A stretch of DNA of 64,000 bases, taken from positions 62,001 through 126,000 of the forward strand of contig CAVWQP010000005.1 in NCBI GenBank assembly GCA_963757125.1, given 5' to 3'. Under the pieces are notes generated by a model. That model saw only the letters and a program-made list of their open reading frames with translations, did no database searches and had not been told where the DNA came from. This DNA is from CAVVSD01 sp963757125 (lineage in GTDB: Bacteria; Actinomycetota; Thermoleophilia; Solirubrobacterales; Solirubrobacteraceae). A program made the position numbers and the translations under genes. Positions 42,905 to 51,589 of the stretch are shown in pieces. Numbering within the stretch: position 1 is the first letter of the stretch; every line of letters begins with the position of its first letter.

Positions 42905-44136
42905 CGGACGACGTCGTCGTCACCGGGATCGGCGCGATCACGCCGCTCGGTCTCGATGCCCCGACGACGTGGGAGGGACTGCTCGCAGGACGGTCCGGGA
43001 TCGGGCCGATCACGCACTTCGACGCCTCCGCCCTGCCGGTGCGGATCGCCGGCGAGGTCCACGGCTTCGACCCCGAGGCGCTGCTCGGACCCAAGCGCAC
43101 GCGCCGCTCGGCGCGCTTCTCGCAGCTCGCGGTCGCCGCCGCGCGCGAGGCGGTCGCCGACGCCGGCCTCTACGTCGAGGAGGAGGCCGACGACCTCGGC
43201 GTCGTCATCAACAACGCCGTCGGCGGCGTGCCGGAGACCCAGGTCAACATCGACGCGCTGCGCGCAGGCGGCGCGCGCGACGTCAGCGCCTACTACGTCC
43301 CCGCGACGATCCCGAACATGGCCGCCTGCGAGGTGGCGATCGATCTCGGGGCGCACGGGCCCGTGACCGCCAGCGCGCTGGCATGTGCGAGCGGCAACTA
43401 CGCGCTGCTGGAGGCCCGGCGGCTCATCCTGGCCGGCGAGGCCGACGTCGTCGTCGCCGGTGGCACCGACGCCGGCATCAGCGAGGCGATGTTCGCGGGG
43501 CTGGCGAACATGGGACCGCTGTCGGTGCGCAACGACGAGCCGGAGAAGGCAAGCCGCCCGTTCGACCTGGACCGCGACGGCTTCGTGTTCGGCGAGGGCG
43601 CGGTCGTCCTCGTCGTCGAGTCCGCCGAGCACGCCCGCGCCCGCGGCGCGCGCCCGTACGGCACGGTCGCGGGTGGCGCGTTGACGAGCGACGCGTTCCA
43701 CATCAGCGCGCCCGAGCCCAGCGGGACGCAGGCCGCGGCGGCGCTGCGCCTCGCGCTCGAGCGCACCGGCACGGCGCCCGAGGACGTCGACTACATCTGC
43801 GCCCACGGCACCGGCACGCGCGCGAACGACCTCGTCGAGACGATCGCGATCCGCGCCGCGTTCGGCGCCGCCGCCGACGCCGTCCCCGCGAGCTCGCCGA
43901 AGTCGATGGTCGGCCATCTCATCGGCGCGGCCGGCGCGCTGTCGGCGATGGCCTGCCTGCTGGCGATGCGCGACGGGATGCTGCCGCCGACGGTCAACCT
44001 GGACACGCCCGACCCCGCGTGCGACCTGGACTTCGTGCCGCTGCACGCGCGGCCGGCCACGGTGCGGACGGCGGTCGCCAACGCGTTCGGCTTCGGCGGG
44101 CAGAACTGCGTCGTGGTGCTGCGCGCGCCGGCGTGA
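42901..44136 (+). CDS. Beta-ketoacyl synthase (FabF/KAS II-like)
   Basis: 411-aa condensing enzyme. VVVTGIGAITPLGLDAPTTWEGLLAGRSGI start, nucleophile in TASALACASGNYAL (Cys about 162), His in DYICAHGTGTRAND and His in KSMVGHLIGAAGALSA, with C-terminal ANAFGFGGQNCVVVL. Complete Cys-His-His triad. Sits between an acyl-CoA ligase and a thioesterase instead of in a fab operon, so it may serve a specialised acyl or polyketide-like product. Confidence 0.93.
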   Translation: MTDDVVVTGIGAITPLGLDAPTTWEGLLAGRSGIGPITHFDASALPVRIAGEVHGFDPEALLGPKRTRRSARFSQLAVAAAREAVADAGLYVEEEADDLGVVINNAVGGVPETQVNIDALRAGGARDVSAYYVPATIPNMAACEVAIDLGAHGPVTASALACASGNYALLEARRLILAGEADVVVAGGTDAGISEAMFAGLANMGPLSVRNDEPEKASRPFDLDRDGFVFGEGAVVLVVESAEHARARGARPYGTVAGGALTSDAFHISAPEPSGTQAAAALRLALERTGTAPEDVDYICAHGTGTRANDLVETIAIRAAFGAAADAVPASSPKSMVGHLIGAAGALSAMACLLAMRDGMLPPTVNLDTPDPACDLDFVPLHARPATVRTAVANAFGFGGQNCVVVLRAPA

Positions 44137-44152
44137 CGATAAGGTCCGTTGC

Positions 44153-44596
44153 ATGACAGTACCGACTGACCTCTCGGGCCGCGAGTACCTCGAGGCGATC
44201 CGCGACGGGCGCGTCGCCGCGCCGCCCATGGCGCGGTTGCTCGGCTTCGAGCTGACCACCGTCGGCGACGGCGACGTGACCTTCACCGGCATCCCCGACG
44301 AGTCCGTCCTCAACCCGAACGGCACCGTGCACGGCGGCTACGTCGCGACACTCCTGGACTCGGCGGTCGGCTGCGCCGTGCACACCACGCTGCCGGCGGG
44401 GACCGCGTACACCTCGATCGAGATCAAGGTCAGCTACCTGCGGGCCATCACCGTCGACACCGGGCCGGTGACGGTCACCGGTCGCGTGACGAAGCCCGGG
44501 CGGCGCGTCGCGTTCGCCGACGGCGAGGCCAGGGATGCCGAGGGCAGGCTCCTGGCCACCGCGCAGAGCTCGCTCCTCGTCATGGCGCCGCAATAG
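44153..44596 (+). CDS. PaaI-family hotdog thioesterase
   Basis: 147 aa. Hotdog core NPNGTVHGGYVATLLDSAVGCAVHTTL holds the HGG motif with the catalytic-region Asp, then YTSIEIKVSYLRAI and VTVTGRVTKPGRRVAFADGEA. Hydrolyses acyl-CoA. Follows the ketoacyl synthase by 16 bp on the same strand, completing a ligase-synthase-thioesterase set. Its end overlaps the convergent TetR gene by 17 bp. Confidence 0.9.
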   Translation: MTVPTDLSGREYLEAIRDGRVAAPPMARLLGFELTTVGDGDVTFTGIPDESVLNPNGTVHGGYVATLLDSAVGCAVHTTLPAGTAYTSIEIKVSYLRAITVDTGPVTVTGRVTKPGRRVAFADGEARDAEGRLLATAQSSLLVMAPQ

Positions 44597-45167
44597 CGGC
44601 TGCCAACGCCCGCAGGTTCGCGGCGATCGCCTCCGCGCTCATTCCCTGGTCGCGGCGGGCGAAGGCGTAGACGCCGCTGTCGAGCGGGCCGAGCAGCGCG
44701 TCGGCGAACCAGCCGCGGTCGACCTCGGCGAGGTCCGGGCGCAGCTCGCTCAGCAGGTACGCGACGTGGAGCCGCCACGCCCGGTAGGCGCCGACGTGGA
44801 CGCGTCCCACCGACGCCGTGTCGACCGCGAGCAGCACGTTGAGGTTGTCCTCCGTGAGCCGCACCAGCGCGTCGAGGAACGCGGCCAGGCGGTCCGCGGG
44901 CGGCGCGCCAGGGCCGATCGGCGGCGGGCCGGAGAGCAGCGCGTCCTGCAGCCGCTGCTCGTCCGCCCCGATGACGGACGCCAGCAGCGCCGCCTTGTCC
45001 CCGAAGCGGCGGTACACGGTCCCGACCCCGACGCCCGCCGCCCTGGCGATGTCGCGGATGTCGACCGCGCCGGCGTCGTCCGCCCGCAGGAGCGCACGGG
45101 TCGTGTCGAGGATCTTCGCCTCGTTGCGCGCCGCCGCCTCGCGTTGTCGTGCGTGGGTCGTGGGCAT
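44580..45167 (-). CDS. TetR-family repressor of the azoreductase gene
   Basis: 195 aa from ATG 45167; a TTG nine bases upstream lies within the operator and is less likely. HTH about residues 15-58 (ILDTTRALLRADDAGAVDIRDIARAAGVGVGTVYRRFGDKAALL). C-terminal ligand domain of the common TetR_C type for small oxidants/quinones. Divergent from the flavin reductase with two matching palindromes between them, indicating control of both genes. Confidence 0.88.
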   Translation of the reverse strand: MPTTHARQREAAARNEAKILDTTRALLRADDAGAVDIRDIARAAGVGVGTVYRRFGDKAALLASVIGADEQRLQDALLSGPPPIGPGAPPADRLAAFLDALVRLTEDNLNVLLAVDTASVGRVHVGAYRAWRLHVAYLLSELRPDLAEVDRGWFADALLGPLDSGVYAFARRDQGMSAEAIAANLRALAAAIAAP

Positions 45168-45172
45168 CGCGG

Positions 45173-45229
45173 ACAATGTAGCGGAACATTGTTCCGCAAG
45201 TGTGCTACGTTTCCCGGAACACAGTTCCG
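45173..45229. promoter_or_regulatory. Twin TetR operators in divergent promoter
   Basis: GCGGAACATTGTTCCGC (45181-45197; 7-bp arms) and CGGAACACAGTTCCG (45215-45229; 6-bp arms) share the core GGAACAnnGTTCC and have centres 33 bp apart, about three helical turns. A third dyad, ACAATGT (45173-45179)/ACATTGT (45186-45192), overlaps the first. All lie between the TetR start (45167) and the azoreductase start (45249). Confidence 0.8.
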
Positions 45230-45248
45230 CAACTCAGGAGACGACCCC

Positions 45249-45911
45249 ATGCCCATCACCGCCACCGCCCCCCGCGTCCTCCTCGTCGGCGGCTCCCCCC
45301 GCGCCGGCGACTCCTACGCGCTCGCTCTCGCCGACAGCGTCGTCGCGGCCTTCGTCGCCGAGCACCCCGGCGCCGAGGTCGACCGGCTCGACGCGTTCAC
45401 CGACGTCGCGCCGTTCGCCGCGCGCCAGACCGAGGCGAAGATGGCCGTCATCGGCGGCGCGCCGGTCCCGAGCGAGGACACGGACGCGTGGGACGGCGTC
45501 GTCGCCGTCTGGGAGCGCCTCGCGGCCGCCGATCTCGTCGTGATCGCGGCGCCGATCTGGAACCACGCCCTCCCCTGGGCGCTCAAGCTCTTCATCGACA
45601 CCGTGACGCAGCCCGGCCTGGCCTTCGGCTTCGACCCGGCCGAGGGCTACCACGGCCTGCTCGGCGGCCGGCGCGCGGTCGTCGTCCACACGAGCGCCGT
45701 GTGGTCGCCCGGCGTGGCCCCGTCGTTCGGCACCGACGACGCCTCGCCCTACCTGCGCGGCTGGCTGGAGTTCGTGGGCATCGACGACGTCCGCGAGGTC
45801 CGGCTGCACACGACGTATCCCACGCCGGACCTCGAGGAGCGCGTCGAGCGGGCGCACGCGGAGGCCCGCGCCGTCGGCCGCGAGCTCGCCGCCGCGACGG
45901 TCGGCCGTTAG
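45249..45911 (+). CDS. FMN-dependent NADH:quinone/azo reductase (flavodoxin-like)
   Basis: 220 aa with AGGAG upstream. Flavodoxin-2 fold: LLVGGSPRAGDSYALALADSVV (FMN phosphate), DLVVIAAPIWNHALPWALKLFIDTVTQPGLAF and GLLGGRRAVVVHTSAVW, all close to AzoR. Two-electron reduction of quinones or azo compounds protects against redox stress. The divergent TetR repressor and twin operators suggest induction by quinone-like electrophiles, as in YodB/QorR-type circuits; inducer is inferred. Confidence 0.88.
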   Translation: MPITATAPRVLLVGGSPRAGDSYALALADSVVAAFVAEHPGAEVDRLDAFTDVAPFAARQTEAKMAVIGGAPVPSEDTDAWDGVVAVWERLAAADLVVIAAPIWNHALPWALKLFIDTVTQPGLAFGFDPAEGYHGLLGGRRAVVVHTSAVWSPGVAPSFGTDDASPYLRGWLEFVGIDDVREVRLHTTYPTPDLEERVERAHAEARAVGRELAAATVGR

Positions 45912-45940
45912 CCCTCGCCGCGGGCGGGCAGCCTCGTGGG

Positions 45941-46939
45941 GTGAGCGACACCTCCACACCCCCCGACCGCGAATCCCGCCGCACCGTGCTCATCGCGCTC
46001 GCCGCGAACGCGGTGATCATGGTCGCCAAGGCGATCGGCGGCGTGGTGTCGGGATCGAGCGCGCTGCTCGCCGAGGCGGCGCACTCGGTCGCCGACACCG
46101 CCAACCAGGGGTTCCTGCTCACGAGCCTGCAGCGCTCCGTCCGCGAGCCCGACGACGAGCACCCCTTCGGCTACGGGCAGGAGCGCTTCCTGTGGGCGTT
46201 CGTCGCCGCCATCGGCATCTTCGTCGCGGGCGCCGGGTTCTCGCTGTACCAGGGGCTCGAGGCGATACTGACCGAGGGCGAGGACCCGGATTTCAGGATC
46301 GCCTACATCGTGCTCGCCGTCGCGATCGTGGCGGAGGGGATCTCGCTGATCCGGGCGTTCCGGCAGACGAGCGGCGAGGCCCGCGGGCGCGGCATCTCGC
46401 TGCACGTGCACCTGCGGGCGTCCCGCGACCCGACGACGAAGACCGTGCTGTTCGAGGACAGCGCGGCGGTGACGGGCAACGCCGTCGCGATCGCGGGCGT
46501 CGCGCTGCACCAGATCACCGGCGAGTCGGCCTACGAGGGCGTCGCCGCGCTCATCGTCGCGGCCATGCTCGTGATCGCGGCGTTCCTCCTCGCCCGCGAC
46601 GCCAGCTCGCTGCTCGTCGGCCGCGCCGCCACCCCGGAGGAGCGCGCGACGATCCTCGAGGTGCTGCGGGAGCCGCCGGAGGTCGAGCACGTTCTGCAGC
46701 TCCTCACGATGGCGTTGGCGCCGGACCGCCTGCTCGTCGCGGCCCGGGTCGACCTCACCGCGGGCGTCGACTCGGAGCGCATCGAGGACGTGTCGTCGGA
46801 GATCGACCGCGAGCTGCGCCGCCGGCTGCCGGCGGTCTCGGAGGTCTTCATCGACGCGACGGACAGGGAGCGCTTCACCCGGGCGAACCAGCAGCCGCTG
46901 GGACTCTCAGATCCGCCCACATCGCCGCGTGATCGCTGA
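45941..46939 (+). CDS. Cation diffusion facilitator-family transporter
   Basis: 332 aa from GTG 45941. Six spans; LLAEAAHSVADTANQGFLL (HxxxD in span 2), DEHPFGYGQERFLWAFVAAIG, and LFEDSAAVTGNAVAIAGVAL (DxxxN variant in span 5) fit the SLC30A9/ZnT9-like CDF branch, with a C-terminal cytosolic domain. Likely Zn2+ or other divalent-metal:proton exchange. The 3' end overlaps the convergent nuclease-family gene by 65 bp. Confidence 0.9.
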   Translation: MSDTSTPPDRESRRTVLIALAANAVIMVAKAIGGVVSGSSALLAEAAHSVADTANQGFLLTSLQRSVREPDDEHPFGYGQERFLWAFVAAIGIFVAGAGFSLYQGLEAILTEGEDPDFRIAYIVLAVAIVAEGISLIRAFRQTSGEARGRGISLHVHLRASRDPTTKTVLFEDSAAVTGNAVAIAGVALHQITGESAYEGVAALIVAAMLVIAAFLLARDASSLLVGRAATPEERATILEVLREPPEVEHVLQLLTMALAPDRLLVAARVDLTAGVDSERIEDVSSEIDRELRRRLPAVSEVFIDATDRERFTRANQQPLGLSDPPTSPRDR

Positions 46940-47687
46940 GGCCGGCGTCGCGCCACGCGTGCTCGTACTCGCATGCCGCGACCTCCAGCCCGCGCACGAT
47001 GATGTGGTCCAGCCGGTAGCCCGTCTTGCGGTGCGGATAGAGCCAGCTGCGGTCGCGGCGCCCGTAGCCGTGCAGCTCGCGGAACGCGTCGACGTAGCCG
47101 TGCTCGCGGAGCCCGGTGACGAGCAGGAGCTCCGCGCGGTCGTGGCGCTCGCCGTGCGACGGGCGGATGCGGCCCGTGCGCGTGCGCGCGAACGACTGGA
47201 CGTCCCCCTCGCGTGACTCGTAGCGCGGCGTGTTGAGGTCGCCGACGAGCACGCGCGGCACGTCGGAGGCGGTCGCGAGCGCGGCGTGGACCGCCTCGAG
47301 CGTGCGGACCTTCACCAGGTCGGCCTTCTGGCTGATCGGCGCGTGGACGTCGTGCACCTCGACGACCGCGCCGTCGAGCAGCGTGCGCGCGACGAGGTAG
47401 CGCTCGGGCCACGGCACCTCGGCCGTCGGCACGAGCTCGATCGGCGTCCGGCTCGCGATGACGACGCCGAGGCGGCGCTCGGGCGCGCGCGGCGCGCCGT
47501 CGGGCGGCAGCGTGCCGGCCACGTGCGGGTAGCCGAGGTGCGCGAGCGCCGCCTTCCACCCGGCCAGCGCGCTGGCCCGCACCTCCTGCAGGGCGACGAC
47601 GTCGCACCGCCGCCCGGCGAGCGCGGTCGCCTGCTCGACGATGCTGCGGACGCGGCCCTGGACGTTCCAGGTGAGGACGACGCCCAT
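46875..47687 (-). CDS. Endonuclease/exonuclease/phosphatase-family protein
   Basis: 270 aa. EEP fold: LTWNVQGRVRSIV, catalytic Glu in CDVVALQEVRASALAG, VLVGDLNTPRYE (GDxN), and end motif YRLDHIIVRGLEVAACEYEHAW...LSDHAAMWADL (SDH). Metal-dependent phosphodiesterase; could act on DNA (exonuclease III-like) or a phospho-substrate. Overlaps the upstream antiporter stop by 1 bp (TGATG). Confidence 0.88.
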   Translation of the reverse strand: MGVVLTWNVQGRVRSIVEQATALAGRRCDVVALQEVRASALAGWKAALAHLGYPHVAGTLPPDGAPRAPERRLGVVIASRTPIELVPTAEVPWPERYLVARTLLDGAVVEVHDVHAPISQKADLVKVRTLEAVHAALATASDVPRVLVGDLNTPRYESREGDVQSFARTRTGRIRPSHGERHDRAELLLVTGLREHGYVDAFRELHGYGRRDRSWLYPHRKTGYRLDHIIVRGLEVAACEYEHAWRDAGLSDHAAMWADLRVPAAAGSPG

Positions 47688-48973
47688 CAGCCCTCGTCCG
47701 GGATCCACCGCCGCGCGAGCGGCGTGGCGCTGATCCCGTGCACGGCGATGGAGACGATGACCACCACGGCGACGGTCCAGAAGATGACGCGCGTCTCCCC
47801 CTCGCTGAACGCGCCGAGCCCGATGACCACCGACGCGTAGAACAGCGAGCCGATCCCGCGCACGCCGAACCAGCCGACGAACGCCCGCTCGCGCAGCGAC
47901 TCGCGCGTGCGCACGAGGCTCAGCAGCACCGCCGCCGGGCGGATGACGAGGAGCAGCAGCGGGACGAGCATCCAGCCGCTGACGCCGGGCACGCCGAGCC
48001 CGGTGAGCGTCACGCAGGATCCGAGCACGAGGATGAGCGCCAGCTCGGCGACGTCCTCGACGATCTCCGCGCCGTCGTGGACGCCACGGTTGCGCTCGTG
48101 CGTGTGCTCGTAGCGGCGGAAGCCGATCCCGCCCGCGAACGCGGCGAGGAACCCGTAGGCGCCGACGATCTCCGTCGCCCCGTAGATGACCGCCACCGCC
48201 CCGATCGCGACCCACCCGTCGAGCTCGCGTGCGAGCAGCTCGCGGTCGCGCAGGCGGACGGTCAGGGCGGCGATCCCGTAGCCGAGCGCGCCCCCGATCG
48301 CGATCCCCGCGACGATCCCGTAGAGGACGTCGGCCAGCGCCCACTCGACGAGGTCGTCGCCCTCGGCGATCGCGACTCCCAGCAGCAGGAACGGGAACGC
48401 GAGGCCGTCGTTGAGGCCGGCCTCACCGGTGATCGAGAAGTTCGGCTCGCGCTCGTCCTCGTCGCCCGGCGGCCCGACGCCGATGTCGCCCGCGAGCACC
48501 GGATCGGTCGGCGCCAGGCAGGCGCCGAGCGCGATCGCCGCGCCGAGCGAGAGCCCCATCACGAGCGAGCCGAACAGCGCGATCGCCCCGATCGTGAGCG
48601 GCATCGCCACGAGCAGCAGGCGCGCGACGTTGCGCCAGCCCCGGAACGTCAGCTCGCGCTCGAGCTTCAGCCCGGTCGCGAACAGCGCGACCACCACCGC
48701 GAGCTCCGTCGCGTGCTCGAAGAGCGTGCTGTCGGCGAACGGGTCGAGCCAGCGGATGCCGAGGAAGTGGATGCCGGCCGCCGCGATGAGCCCGAACCCC
48801 AGGTAGAAGATGCTGGCCGAGAACGCGCGCTCGTGCTCGTGCGACAGCGCGCCGATCGCGGCGAAGACGGCGATGCCGACGAAGGCGACCGCGATGGCGA
48901 AGGCGTCGGCGAACGAGAACCCGATGTCGGCTGCGAGCGGCACGGAGTCGGCGGCTACCCGCAAGGGAGGCAC
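47687..48973 (-). CDS. CPA1-type sodium/proton antiporter
   Basis: 428-aa membrane protein with about 12 spans from a GTG start. GACLAPTDPVLAGDIGVG and NFSITGEAGLNDGLAFPFLLLG contain the paired acidic residues of CPA1/NhaP exchangers; GYGFLAAFAGGIGFRR and FVGWFGVRGIGSLFYASVV also fit. Exchanges Na+ or K+ for H+. Divergent from the ferredoxin gene. Confidence 0.92.
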   Translation of the reverse strand: MPPLRVAADSVPLAADIGFSFADAFAIAVAFVGIAVFAAIGALSHEHERAFSASIFYLGFGLIAAAGIHFLGIRWLDPFADSTLFEHATELAVVVALFATGLKLERELTFRGWRNVARLLLVAMPLTIGAIALFGSLVMGLSLGAAIALGACLAPTDPVLAGDIGVGPPGDEDEREPNFSITGEAGLNDGLAFPFLLLGVAIAEGDDLVEWALADVLYGIVAGIAIGGALGYGIAALTVRLRDRELLARELDGWVAIGAVAVIYGATEIVGAYGFLAAFAGGIGFRRYEHTHERNRGVHDGAEIVEDVAELALILVLGSCVTLTGLGVPGVSGWMLVPLLLLVIRPAAVLLSLVRTRESLRERAFVGWFGVRGIGSLFYASVVIGLGAFSEGETRVIFWTVAVVVIVSIAVHGISATPLARRWIPDEG

Positions 48974-48996
48974 CGGACCCCCTACCTTCGTGGGCC

Positions 48997-49266
48997 ATGA
49001 CCTACGTGATCATCGGGAGCTGCGTCAAGGACGACGCCTGCATCGAGGTCTGCCCTGTGGACTGCATCCACCCGCGGCCAGAGGATCCCGACTTCGAGAC
49101 CGCCGAGCAGCTGTACATCGACCCGGAGGAGTGCATCGACTGCGATGCCTGCGTCGAGGCCTGCCCGGTCGATGCGATCTACCCCGGCGCCGGCGTCCCC
49201 GCAAAGGACGGGGACTCGATCGACCTGAACGCGCTCTTCTTCGCCGAGCGGGCGGTCGTGGGATGA
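48997..49266 (+). CDS. Ferredoxin (7Fe type)
   Basis: 89 aa. Cys pattern SCVKDDACIEVCPVDCIH then ECIDCDACVEACPVDAIYP: C-x5-C-x3-C-P-x2-C and C-x2-C-x2-C-x3-C-P, as in FdxA-like 7Fe ferredoxins carrying a 3Fe-4S and a 4Fe-4S cluster, though the first loop is two residues shorter than in FdxA. Coupled (4-bp overlap) to its reductase gene, so it is very probably that enzyme's partner, delivering electrons to P450s or other oxygenases. Confidence 0.92.
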   Translation: MTYVIIGSCVKDDACIEVCPVDCIHPRPEDPDFETAEQLYIDPEECIDCDACVEACPVDAIYPGAGVPAKDGDSIDLNALFFAERAVVG

Positions 49267-50645
49267 GTCGCACGCGCATCGCCATCGTCGGCGCGGGCCC
49301 TGCCGGGGCGTTCACCGCCTCGCAGCTGCGCCGCCACGGCAGCTGGGCCGACATCGACCTCATCGAGCGGCTGCCCACGCCCTGGGGACTCCTCCGGGCG
49401 GGCGTGGCGCCCGACCACCAGGAGATCAAGCGCCTGGACGAGACGTTCGACCGCACCATCTTCCGCACCGGCTGTCGCTTCTTCGGCAACGTCGCCGTGG
49501 GCACCGACGTCACGCACTCCGATCTCATGCGGCGCTACCACGCGGTGGTCTACGCCGTCGGCGCGCAGACCGACCGCTCGCTGGGCATCCCGGGCGAGGA
49601 GCTGCCCGGCAGCCTCCCCGCGACCGCGTTCGTCGGCTGGTACAACGGCCATCCCGACTTCTGCGACCTCGAGCCGGACCTCTCGCACGAGACCGCCGTC
49701 GTCATCGGCAACGGCAACGTCGCCGCGGACGTCGCCCGCCTGCTGACGCGCGATCCCGACGAGCTGGCGCGCACCGACGTCGCCGACCACGCGCTCGCCG
49801 CGCTGCGCGAGAGCGCGGTCCGCCGCGTCATCGTGCTCGGCCGCCGTGGGCCGGCGCAGGCCGCGTTCACGAACGCCGAGCTGCGCGAGCTGGGCCGGAT
49901 GGCCGGCGTCGAGGTCGTCGTCGAGCCCGCCGAGGCGCAGCTCGACCCCGTCTCCGAGGAGTGGCTCGCGGAGGAGGGCACGTTCACCGCCCGGCGCAAC
50001 GTCGAGCGCCTGCAGGAGTACGCGGCCGCCGGGCGCGATGGTTCCGCCGGCAGGACGATCGAGCTGCGCTTCCTGCGCTCGCCCGCGGCGATCCGGGGCA
50101 CGGACCACGTCGAGGGCATCGACGTCGTCACGAACGAGATCACCCGCGACGAACGCGGCGTGCTGCGGGCGCGGCCGGTGTCGGAGGCGACGGAGACGAT
50201 CCCGTGCGGGCTCGTCCTGCGTTCCGTGGGCTACCAGGCCGTCCCGCTGCCCGACGTCCCGTTCGACGAGCGCTCCTACGTCCTGCCGAACGACCGCGGG
50301 CGCGTCCTCGACCTCGAGACGGGCGAGGGGATCCGCGGCGTCTACGCCGTCGGCTGGATCAAGCGCGGCCCCACCGGGATCCTGGGCACGAACAAGCGCG
50401 ACGCCGAGGAGACGGTCCGCGCGCTCGTCGAGGACCTCCACGCCGGGCGCCTGAACGAGCCCGTCGAGGAGGGGACGGTCGAGGACCTCCTGCAGGGGCG
50501 CGACGACGTGGTGACCGGCGCGGGCTGGTCGGCGATCGACCGCCACGAGCTGGCGGCCGGCGAGGCGGGCGAGCGCCCCCGCGTGAAGCTGGCGACGCGC
50601 GACGATCTGCTCGGGGTCGCCACGGGAACGGGAGAGGCCGCATGA
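49263..50645 (+). CDS. fprA: Ferredoxin/adrenodoxin-like NADP reductase
   Basis: 460 aa. FAD site IAIVGAGPAGAFTASQLRRHG, LPTPWGLLRAGVAPDHQEIK (typical of FprA/adrenodoxin reductase), NADP site AVVIGNGNVAADVARLL, VLGRRGPAQAAFTNAELREL and YAVGWIKRGPTGILGTNKRDAEE. Transfers electrons between NADPH and the adjacent ferredoxin. Stop overlaps the SIS-domain gene. Confidence 0.95.
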   Translation: MSRTRIAIVGAGPAGAFTASQLRRHGSWADIDLIERLPTPWGLLRAGVAPDHQEIKRLDETFDRTIFRTGCRFFGNVAVGTDVTHSDLMRRYHAVVYAVGAQTDRSLGIPGEELPGSLPATAFVGWYNGHPDFCDLEPDLSHETAVVIGNGNVAADVARLLTRDPDELARTDVADHALAALRESAVRRVIVLGRRGPAQAAFTNAELRELGRMAGVEVVVEPAEAQLDPVSEEWLAEEGTFTARRNVERLQEYAAAGRDGSAGRTIELRFLRSPAAIRGTDHVEGIDVVTNEITRDERGVLRARPVSEATETIPCGLVLRSVGYQAVPLPDVPFDERSYVLPNDRGRVLDLETGEGIRGVYAVGWIKRGPTGILGTNKRDAEETVRALVEDLHAGRLNEPVEEGTVEDLLQGRDDVVTGAGWSAIDRHELAAGEAGERPRVKLATRDDLLGVATGTGEAA

Positions 50646-51589
50646 CCAGCGCGATGCGCGAGACGATGGCCGGGCAGGCCGAGGCCCTCGCCCGTCTGCT
50701 CGAGGACGACGGCGCCGTCGGGCCGGTCGCCGAGCGCCTCCGCGGCCGCCGCGTCCTGACGCTCGGCACCGGGACGAGCTGGCACGCGGCGAACCAGGCC
50801 GCTGCGCTGCTGCGTAGGGCCGGGCTGGACGCCGACGCCGCGCAGTCCGCCGACGTCGTCCTCGGCGACGACGGGACCGGGCGTGCCGAGGTGGTCCTCG
50901 CGTTCACGCACACCGGGCCGCGCAAGCGGTTCACGGCGCAGGCCATCGCCGACGCCCGTGGGCGGGGCCTCGACGTGATCCAGATCTCCGGCGAGGGCAT
51001 CGAGGAGGCCGACCTCATCACGGTCGCGCAGGAGCGCTCCGCCGCCTACACGGCGAGCCACCTCGGCGCGCTGCTGCGCACGGCGCAGCTCGCCGTCGCG
51101 CTCGGCGCCGAGCTCCCGGTCGCCGACGTCCCCGGTGCCGTCGAGGACGCGTTCCGCGCGGAGCGCGACCCGGTGCCGCCGCCGGCGCGTCTCATCGAGT
51201 TCACGGGCGGCGGGATCAACGCCTGGACGGCCGCCGAGGGCGCGCTGAAGATCCGCGAGACGTCCTACGTCGCCAGCGAGGGGCTCGGCGTCGAGCAGCT
51301 CCTCCACGGGCCGTCGGTCGCGCTGCGCGACACGGACCACCTCGTCTGCCTCGACGGCGGCGGCGCGTGGTCGGAGCGGCTCGAGCAGGTGGCCGATGCC
51401 GCCGAGCGCACCGGGACCCCGGTGACCCGGGTCCGCGAGACCGCGCTCGGCGAGCCGCTGTCGATCTTCCCGCTGACCGTCGCCGTGCAGCGCGTCGCCC
51501 TGGAGTCGGCCGAGGCGCTCGGCACCGACCCGGACACGTTCGGGATGGACATCCCCGGACGCCTCGTCTGGCGCGAGATGGGCCTCTAA
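50642..51589 (+). CDS. SIS-domain aminosugar isomerase-like protein
   Basis: 315 aa with two SIS domains: VLTLGTGTSWHAANQAAALL (about 38-57), VVLAFTHTGPRKRF, then INAWTAAEGALKIRETSYVASEGLGVEQLLHGP, which is the GlmS/AgaS isomerase signature (EGALKxRE...E...HGP). No glutaminase domain, so it may be a deaminase/isomerase or a phosphosugar-binding regulator. Odd neighbour for ferredoxin/FprA but coupled to it by ATGA. Convergent with cydC (4-bp overlap). Confidence 0.85.
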   Translation: MTSAMRETMAGQAEALARLLEDDGAVGPVAERLRGRRVLTLGTGTSWHAANQAAALLRRAGLDADAAQSADVVLGDDGTGRAEVVLAFTHTGPRKRFTAQAIADARGRGLDVIQISGEGIEEADLITVAQERSAAYTASHLGALLRTAQLAVALGAELPVADVPGAVEDAFRAERDPVPPPARLIEFTGGGINAWTAAEGALKIRETSYVASEGLGVEQLLHGPSVALRDTDHLVCLDGGGAWSERLEQVADAAERTGTPVTRVRETALGEPLSIFPLTVAVQRVALESAEALGTDPDTFGMDIPGRLVWREMGL

